From assembly GCA_947034895.1 (NCBI GenBank), contig OX344763.1, positions 32,983,025-33,047,024 of the forward strand: a DNA stretch of 64,000 nucleotides. Direction: 5' to 3'. Each line of letters opens with the position of its first letter. Within the stretch, counting starts at the first letter, position 1. Below the pieces are notes generated by a model. It saw nothing but the letters and a program-made list of their open reading frames with translations. It had not been told where the DNA came from and made no database searches. The DNA is from Rhytidiadelphus loreus (taxonomy: Eukaryota; Streptophyta; Bryopsida; Hypnales; Hylocomiaceae). Shown here one piece after another: positions 60,301-64,000 of the stretch. The position numbers and the translations under genes are program-made.

Positions 60301-62687
60301 TTGATATTTCTGGTTGTAAAGGGCTCACAAGTTTACCTGATTCCATTGGAAATTTGGTCAACTTATCTGAATTTGATATTTCCAATTGTAAGAGGCTCAC
60401 AAATCTACCTTATTCCATAGGCAACTTAGTGAAGTTATCTCGATTTCGTAGTTTTGGCTGTAAGGGGTTCACAAGTTTACCTAATTCCATTGAAAACTGG
60501 GTGAACTTATCTGTACTTAATATTTGTTATTGTAAAGGGCTCTCAAGTCTACCGGATTCCATTGGCAAGTTTGTGAGGTTATTGAAGCTTGATATTTCTG
60601 ATTGTGAGAGGCTCACAAGTTTACCTGATTCCATTGGCAACTTGATCAACTTATCTGAACTTGATATTTCCAATTGTAAGGGGCTTACAAGTCTACCCAA
60701 TTCCATTGGCAAGTTTGTGAGGTTATTAAAGCTTGATATTTTTGGTTGTGAGAGGCTCACAAGTTTACCTGATTCCATTGGCAACTTGGTCAACTTATCT
60801 GAACTTGATATTTCCAATTGTAAGGGACTTACAAGTCTACCCGATACCATTGGCAAGTTTGTGAGGTTATTAAAGCTTGATATTTCTAGTTGTGAGGGGT
60901 TCACAAGTTTACCTGATTCCATTGGAAACTTAGTCAATTTATCTGAACTTGATATTTCCAATTGTAAGGGGCTCATAAATCTACCAGATTCCATTGGCAA
61001 GTTTGTGAGGTTATTAAAGCTTGATATTTCTGGTTGTGAAGGGCTCACAAGTTTACCTGATTCCATTGGCAATTTGGTCAACTTATCCAAACTTTCTATT
61101 TCTGAATGTAAGGGGCTTACAAGTCTACCGGATTCCATTGGCAACTTGGTCAAGTTATCCAAACTTGATATTTTAATTTGTGAGGGGCTCACAAGTCTAC
61201 CCAATTCCATTGGCAACTTGGTCAATTTATTTGAACTTGATATTTCTGTTTGTGAGGGGCTCACAAATTTACCTAATTCCATTGGACACATGGTCAATTT
61301 ATCTCAACTTGATATTTTTGGTTGTAAGGGGCTCACAAGTCTACCTGATTCCATTGGCAACTTGGTCAAGTTTTCTGAACTTAGAATTTCTAAATGTGAG
61401 GGGCTCACAAGTCTACCCAATTCCATTGGCAACTTGGTCGACTTATTCGAACTTGAGGTTTCTCATTGTAAGGGGCTCACAAGTCTATCTGACTCCATTG
61501 GCAACTTGGTCAACTTATCCAAACTTTATATTACTTATTGTGAGGGGCTTACAAGTCTACCTGATTCCATTGGCAACTTGGTGAAGTTATTCAAACTTCA
61601 AATTTCTGATTGTAATGGGCTCACAAGTCTACCCAATTCCATTGGCAACTTGATCAACTTATCCGATCTTGGCATTTCTTATTGTAAGGGGCTCACAAGT
61701 CTACCCGATTCCATTGGCAACTTGGTCAACTTATTTGAACTTGATATTGCTGGTTGTGAGGGGCTCACAAGTTTACCTGATTCCATTGAAAACTTGGTCA
61801 ACTTATCCAAACTTCTTCTTTTTGGTTGTAAAGGGCTCACAAGTCTACTAGATTCCATTGGCAATTTGGTCAACTTATCCATACTTGATATTTCTAGTTG
61901 TGAGGGGCTTACAAGTCTACCAGATTCCATTGGCAAGTTTGTGAGGTTATTGAAGCTTGATATTTCTGGTTGTGGGGGACTCACAAGTTTACCTAATTCC
62001 ATTAGAAACTTGGTCAACTTATCCGAACTTAATATTTCTGGTTCTGAAGAGCTCACAAGTCTACCCGATTCCATTGGCAACTTGGTGAAGTTTTCTACAC
62101 TTGATATTTCTAGTTGTGGGGGACTCACAAGTTTATTTGATTCCATTGGCAACTTGGTCAATTTACTAAAACTTACTATTCGTAGTAATAAAGGACTCAC
62201 AAGTCTACCAGATTCCATTGGGAAGTTCGTGAAGTTATCCAAACTTAAGATTCTCAATTGTGTGAGCCTCACAAGTCTACCAGACTCCATTGACAACTTG
62301 GTCAACTTATCCGAACTTGTTGTTTCCCATTGTAAGGGGCTCAAAAGTCTACCAAATTCCATTGACAACTTAGTCAACTTATCTGTACTTGATATTTCTA
62401 ATTGTAAGGGGCTCACAAGTCTACCGGATTCCATTGGCAACTTGGTCAACTTATCCAAACTTTATATTTCTAATTGTGAAGGGCTCACAAGTCTACCCGA
62501 TTCCATTGGCAAGTTAGTTAATTTATCCAAACTTAATGTTTCTGGTTGTAAAGGCCTTATAAGTCTACCTAATTCCATTGGCAACTTGTTGAAGTTATCC
62601 AAACTTGATAGTTCTAGTTGTAAGGGGCTCACAAGTCTACTCGATTCCATTGGCAACTCGACAATTTGTGAGGTTATTGAAGGTTAA
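57353..62687 (+). CDS. HNL copy D: intact hydrolase-NB-ARC-LRR immune receptor
   Basis: The only full-length copy. Coding exons 57353-57391, 57546-58193, 58327-59679 and 59793-62687 are all phase 0 with GT-AG introns of 154, 133 and 113 bp; about 1644 codons. ATG 57353 is the first in-frame ATG; the frame is open upstream to an acceptor at 57288-57289. Residues about 14-229: alpha/beta-hydrolase of SERAC1/DUF676 type (VFVHGLDHDNCGD, WLPNEF, YSTPHHGSHLAKS), but the elbow is CHGFGGLVTK, with no nucleophile serine. Residues 230-680: NB-ARC with P-loop GMGGIGKTT (about 320), VLVVVDDVG (about 405), IIVTCRNWQVL, GLPLSLEVMG, FLDIACFF and TMHDQLRDMG (about 640). FLDIACFF and DDVG resemble TIR-type NLRs. 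From 681: a leucine-rich spacer, then about 34 LRRs of 24 residues. The stop at 62685-62687 comes from a frameshift in a repeat; five more LRRs lie out of frame. Likely a cytoplasmic receptor that switches by nucleotide exchange. Confidence 0.85.
60561..61136 (+). repeat. 144-bp higher-order repeat inside the copy D LRR array
   Basis: Four successive units begin with the same IGKFVRLLKLDI segment at 60561, 60705, 60849 and 60993, exactly 144 bp apart. Each pairs this LRR type with a following SIGNLVNLSELDISNC type. The pairs are more like each other than like the neighbouring single LRRs, so dimers were amplified together, probably by unequal exchange. A lone FVRLLKL repeat near 61929 is outside the block. 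Confidence 0.9.
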
Positions 62688-63048
62688 TATTTTTGGTTGC
62701 AAGGAGCTTATAAATTTATGTGATTCCATTGGGAACTTTGTGAACATATCCAAACTTGCTATTTGGGTAGTTAGAAGCTCACAAGTCTACCCGATTCCAT
62801 TGCCAACTTGGTCAACTTATCCACATTTCATATTTCTAGTTGTGAGGGGCTGACAAGTCTACCTAATTCCATAGGTAACTTGGTCAACTTATCCGAACTT
62901 CTTATTTTTCATTGTTTAGGGCTCACAAGTCTATTCAATTCCATTGGCAACTTAATGAAGTTATTCAAACTTGATATTTCATATTGTGAAGGGCTCACAA
63001 GTCTATCCAATTCCATTGGCAACTTGGTCAACTTATCCAAACTTTAGA
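62688..63048 (+). pseudogene. Out-of-frame LRR tail of HNL copy D
   Basis: Five LRRs no longer joined to the copy D frame. They read as FVRLLKVNIFGCKEL (about 62665-62710) and then, after another shift near 62790, as LTSLPNSIGNLVNLSELLIF and LTSLSNSIGNLVNLSKL to TAG at 63045-63047. The repeats are little decayed, so the break is recent. No splice sites were seen that would rejoin them. Confidence 0.75.
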
Positions 63049-64000
63049 TTTCTAAGATTTAGGAGCCAAGGATTTCATGTTAGCCAAGTTCTATGTCTCT
63101 TGTGGACACTTTTTAAACTTGCTTGTGATTAAGCAAATTGTGCTAGTGAATATTTTTGAACTATTGTCTTTTTGTCATTTGAAGGACATTCAATATTGCT
63201 TGCAATGTCATACAACTTTAAGAACATTGACTACTTAGAGATATAGGAGATTAATTTCATAATTGTTTTCAAGCAGTAAATAAAGCAATGAGACATGATT
63301 AGGAGTTTGGTTGTTCAAGCACCATCATGTAAAGTGGTTATTAGTATTTGTCATCAACTTAACTTTGTGATACTTGAACCATGTTTTTTCAACAAGCCTA
63401 ATAACATAGAATATTTCTTTTCTAACATTAGGGTAGTCAACATAAATGTCCAAAAACTTCTATTATAATTGACATAGAAAAAATGTCCCAAAATCTCAAA
63501 AAATACTCCCTCATTTTAGCATGTTATCTAAAAATGTATTTTAGATTTAATGTTGTATATAAGTGGAGGCTAGATTGCCGTGTTGATAAGTTTTCATATG
63601 TCTTCCTAATGATGTGGCTTGGGATGTAGCCCTTCCAAAATCTACATGTTAGAGTAAAAATTTGATGTGGAGTTGTTGGAAAATGACATGGTTACATGCC
63701 TAATGAATACACTTTAGCTATATTCTTCAATGTATGTAACCATATAGACGACTTGTCAAATGCACGCGTCTTTTTTAAGACGTCTATATAGACAATGATC
63801 TATTCTTATAGAAGATCATAACTTCATGTGGCATTTGTTGTGGGGAATTGGATATCTGGTATAGATGCTGCAATGTATAATTGGACATTGTATTGGCAAT
63901 AAACAATATCAAATTAGATGTTGTTATTGATTCATACATGTTTTTGGAGACGTAGCTGCTATTCTGCTAATATTGATATTAGCTACTTTATGTTTTCTAC
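63049..64000. repeat. HNL 3' flank, copy 3 (cut by window end)
   Basis: Repeat of 11111 onward and 42925 onward (GATTTAGGAGCCAAGGATTT at its start). No gene. The empty site for the 444-bp element lies near 63786. The array evidently continues beyond 64000. Confidence 0.7.

Larger units (their letters stand above)
60190..63048 (+). repeat. 72-bp coding minisatellite (LRR array) of HNL copy D
   Basis: About 34 in-frame repeats plus five out of frame, each 72 bp and encoding one LRR, core LTSLPDSIGNLVNLSKLDIS. The LxxLDISxC part is the most variable. The array is more than twice as long as in copies A and C. The frame breaks at about 62660 where a segment equivalent to SIGKFVRLLK has been joined with the wrong number of bases. 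The last repeats (62808-63047) read cleanly in another frame and end at CTTTAG, 63045-63047, the ancestral stop shared in position with copies A and C. Confidence 0.9.

Noticed and set aside
61679..62458. 259-codon open frame on the minus strand across the copy D LRR array (and similar ones at 60527-61297, 42198-42395 and 41709-41954)
   Set aside because: A 72-bp repeat with no stop on the opposite strand stays open for its whole length automatically. The product is a 24-residue tandem repeat with no known fold, and it exists only as the complement of the LRR code.

Overview
This is nuclear DNA from a land plant. It is AT-rich, its genes have short GT-AG introns, and its main genes are NB-ARC/leucine-rich-repeat immune receptors (NLRs) with an alpha/beta-hydrolase domain at the N terminus. 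That combination is the HNL class first described from liverworts, so a bryophyte, most likely a liverwort, is the best guess. The gene content supports this but does not prove it. I saw no rRNA, tRNA or CRISPR.

The window is one tandem array of about four segmental duplicates, in phase at 1, 15546 and 31433, with a fourth, rearranged unit from about 52440. The most complete order of blocks is: an AT-rich spacer (block Z); a decayed, intron-bearing inositol-tetrakisphosphate 1-kinase gene (ITPK) on the minus strand; a GC-richer divergent intergenic region, in units 1 and 3 with a two-exon 66-codon ORF of unknown function; an HNL gene on the plus strand; its 3' flank; block X, which in unit 2 ends in a broken PLAC8-like gene; and block Y. 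No unit has every block. Unit 1 lacks X. Unit 2 lacks the 3' end of its HNL gene. Unit 3 runs from X directly into the unit 4 ITPK.

The four HNL copies differ in state. Copy D (57353-62687) has four open coding exons and about 34 in-frame LRRs, about 1644 codons. Copy A (7406-10802) is open but its LRR region is cut short by a frameshift (about 1000 codons). Copy C has two single-base deletions in the hydrolase and NB-ARC exons ahead of an intact 15-repeat LRR exon. Copy B has two nonsense codons and is cut off inside NB-ARC by block X. In all four, the hydrolase nucleophile elbow reads C-H-G-F-G-G where active relatives have a serine, so the domain is probably a non-catalytic sensor, decoy or scaffold. 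The LRR exon is a 72-bp coding minisatellite that varies greatly in length, with a 144-bp higher-order repeat in copy D.

All four ITPK copies share an in-frame TGA and carry further private lesions; they look like passengers of the NLR duplication. Several non-autonomous DNA transposons mark individual units, and two can be compared with an empty site in a sister unit. The array continues past both window edges.
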